Shown piece by piece: positions 62,764 through 64,000 of a stretch of 64,000 bases of DNA. The stretch comes from Bordetella genomosp. 8. GTDB lineage: Bacteria; Pseudomonadota; Gammaproteobacteria; Burkholderiales; Burkholderiaceae_B. Both the position numbers and the translations under genes were made by a program. Position 1 is the first letter of the stretch; each line of letters begins with the position of its first letter. The stretch is taken from assembly GCF_002119685.1 (NCBI RefSeq), contig NZ_CP021108.1, positions 2,728,001 through 2,792,000 on the forward strand, written 5' to 3'. The notes beneath the pieces are model-generated. The model was not told the DNA's origin. It ran no database searches and was given only the letters and a program-made list of their open reading frames with translations.

Positions 62764-64000
62764 TCATTCCTCGACCGGTTTCCTGCGGTAGTACCAGGTC
62801 AGCGTCGGCAAGGCGGAGCAGCCATGGATGAAGACCGACAGCGTGATGGTGCCCAGCAGGTAAGGCATCAGCGGCTTGACCTGCTGCGGCACGTGTTCCA
62901 GCGCGAACAGCAGGTAGAAGAAAGTCCCCACGCCACGGAAACCCAGCCATGACGCCACCAGGCGTTCGCGCCAGGCCGCGGCGGTGCCCGCCATGGCGGC
63001 CTGCACGGCCACCGGCCGCGCCACGAAGAAGAGCAGGGCGACCATGGCAAGCAGCGGCCACGACATCAGGTCATGCCAATGCGCGGAAATGACACTGCCG
63101 ATGATCAGCATCAGGGCCAGCTCCACGATGCGCTCCATCTCGATGGAGAAGGCCATCATGGATTCCGCCAGATAGGCATGGGCGAGTTCCGGATCCTTGG
63201 CGGCCTCCTTGCGCTCGCCGTGCGTGACGTCATGCAAGGCGGCGCGTGGCGTCGACTCGCCGGTCTCGCGCATCTCGCGCCGACGCAGGGCCACGCCCGC
63301 ACAGAACACCGCCAGAAATCCGTAGCCGTGCGCCATCAGCGTCAGCCCGTAGCAGGTCGTCATCAGCCCCAGGGCGAGGAAACCTTCGAAACCCAGCGCC
63401 TTGGCGTAGCGTATGCGCAGGCGCGCCACGAGCGCTTCCGTCAGGGTGCCCATGGCCAGGCCGATGGCCACCGCCGAGACGATGCCCCAGGCCAGTTCGC
63501 CGGCCAGGAGCCACGGTTCGTCCAGCTTGCTGCCTGGCATGCCGCAGAGCATCATGCCCAGCAGGGCGAAAGGATAGGCGGCGCCGTCGTTGGCCCCGCC
63601 TTCGCCCGACAGCGAAAAGCGCAGGGAATCGTCGTCGCCCGCTTCACGGGGGCGCAGCTCGCTGGCCAGCACCGGATCCGTCGGCGCCATCGCCGCGCCC
63701 AGGACCAGCGCGGGGCCGATCTCCATATGCAGGCCAAAGTATGCCGCCGCGGTCATGATGGCGATCGTGATGGCCATGGCGGGCAGCGCCAGGCGAAAGG
63801 GCGGCGACCAGAGCCGATTGCCCAATGGGGCCCGCAGGTGCAGGCCGATGGCGAACAGCGAAACGATCAGGCCGGTCTCGGTGATGACGCGCAGGACATG
63901 CGTGTCCTGGAAAATATCCAACTTGAGCAGGCCGACTCCCGCCGGGCCTATGGCGAAACCGACCAGCAGATACACCAAAGCGCCGGTCATCGGAAGCCGC
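62764..64000 (-). CDS. cation:proton antiporter (CPA1/NhaP-like), partial
   Basis: At least 408 aa; the frame is open to the right edge, so the N terminus, with the first helix, is probably missing. About eleven helices are visible. Typical motifs are LVGFAIGPAG, LIVSLFAIGLHLR, AMAPTDPVLAS with the ion-site Asp, and GEGGANDGAAYPFALLG with the ND motif. It exchanges Na+ or K+ for protons. It is convergent with tcuB across a shared terminator. Confidence 0.88.
   Translation of the reverse strand, partial: RLPMTGALVYLLVGFAIGPAGVGLLKLDIFQDTHVLRVITETGLIVSLFAIGLHLRAPLGNRLWSPPFRLALPAMAITIAIMTAAAYFGLHMEIGPALVLGAAMAPTDPVLASELRPREAGDDDSLRFSLSGEGGANDGAAYPFALLGMMLCGMPGSKLDEPWLLAGELAWGIVSAVAIGLAMGTLTEALVARLRIRYAKALGFEGFLALGLMTTCYGLTLMAHGYGFLAVFCAGVALRRREMRETGESTPRAALHDVTHGERKEAAKDPELAHAYLAESMMAFSIEMERIVELALMLIIGSVISAHWHDLMSWPLLAMVALLFFVARPVAVQAAMAGTAAAWRERLVASWLGFRGVGTFFYLLFALEHVPQQVKPLMPYLLGTITLSVFIHGCSALPTLTWYYRRKPVEE

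Overview
The window is about 64 kb of high-GC, almost fully coding bacterial chromosome. Gene content points to a betaproteobacterium of the Alcaligenaceae, most likely Bordetella or a close relative. The signs are four orphan tripartite-tricarboxylate (Bug/TctC) binding proteins, many LysR regulators each divergent from a small catabolic operon, MmgE/PrpD and aconitase-like enzymes, a tcuRAB tricarballylate locus, and a small island that looks like type III effectors. Genus is inferred from gene content only; there is no rRNA or tRNA here.

Layout. 1-7.9 kb, minus strand: a leader peptide, an alpha/beta hydrolase, an amidohydrolase and a branched-chain-amino-acid type ABC transporter (livH, livM, binding protein, livG, livF). 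The last gene is a fusion of LivF to a Tm-1/UPF0261 domain and runs off the left edge. A TetR regulator is divergent, followed by an SDR. 9.7-17.9 kb: the most unusual region. It holds a gene with an IpaH/SspH-type NEL E3 ubiquitin ligase domain but no leucine-rich repeats, two large paralogous proteins of unknown function (945 and 954 aa), and a 166-aa protein. All four have an hrp-box-like promoter of the form GGAACC-N14/15-nnACnnA, so they probably form one regulon under a type III secretion ECF sigma factor encoded elsewhere.

17.9-24.6 kb: gabD, a Bug protein with an isocitrate/isopropylmalate dehydrogenase-like enzyme, a PEP-mutase/isocitrate-lyase family enzyme ending in a strong terminator, and a flavin monooxygenase. 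24.5-30.6 kb: an RND efflux operon (permease, adaptor, outer membrane factor). 30.8-43.8 kb: an FMN alpha-hydroxyacid oxidase; LysR with PrpD, Bug and PrpD genes; a Rdx-LysR pair; a TSUP transporter; the NAD(P)HX repair enzyme Nnr; a nitronate monooxygenase-like flavoprotein; an enoyl-CoA hydratase; and a lipoprotein hydrolase.

43.9-48.1 kb: modABC with a candidate ModE operator, a glycosyltransferase and a one-domain ModE-like regulator. 48.1-52.3 kb: LysR, aconitase-like large and small subunits, and a Bug protein. 52.3-53.1 kb: a His-rich and a Spy-like periplasmic protein. 53.4-57.9 kb: LysR, a gamma-glutamyltransferase-like enzyme, a Bug protein and a GAF protein. 57.9-62.7 kb: a VOC protein, YjbQ and tcuRAB with a candidate TcuR operator. 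62.8-64 kb: a cation:proton antiporter cut by the right edge. The recurring theme is uptake and breakdown of small carboxylic acids, each module with its own LysR switch; the effector island interrupts it.
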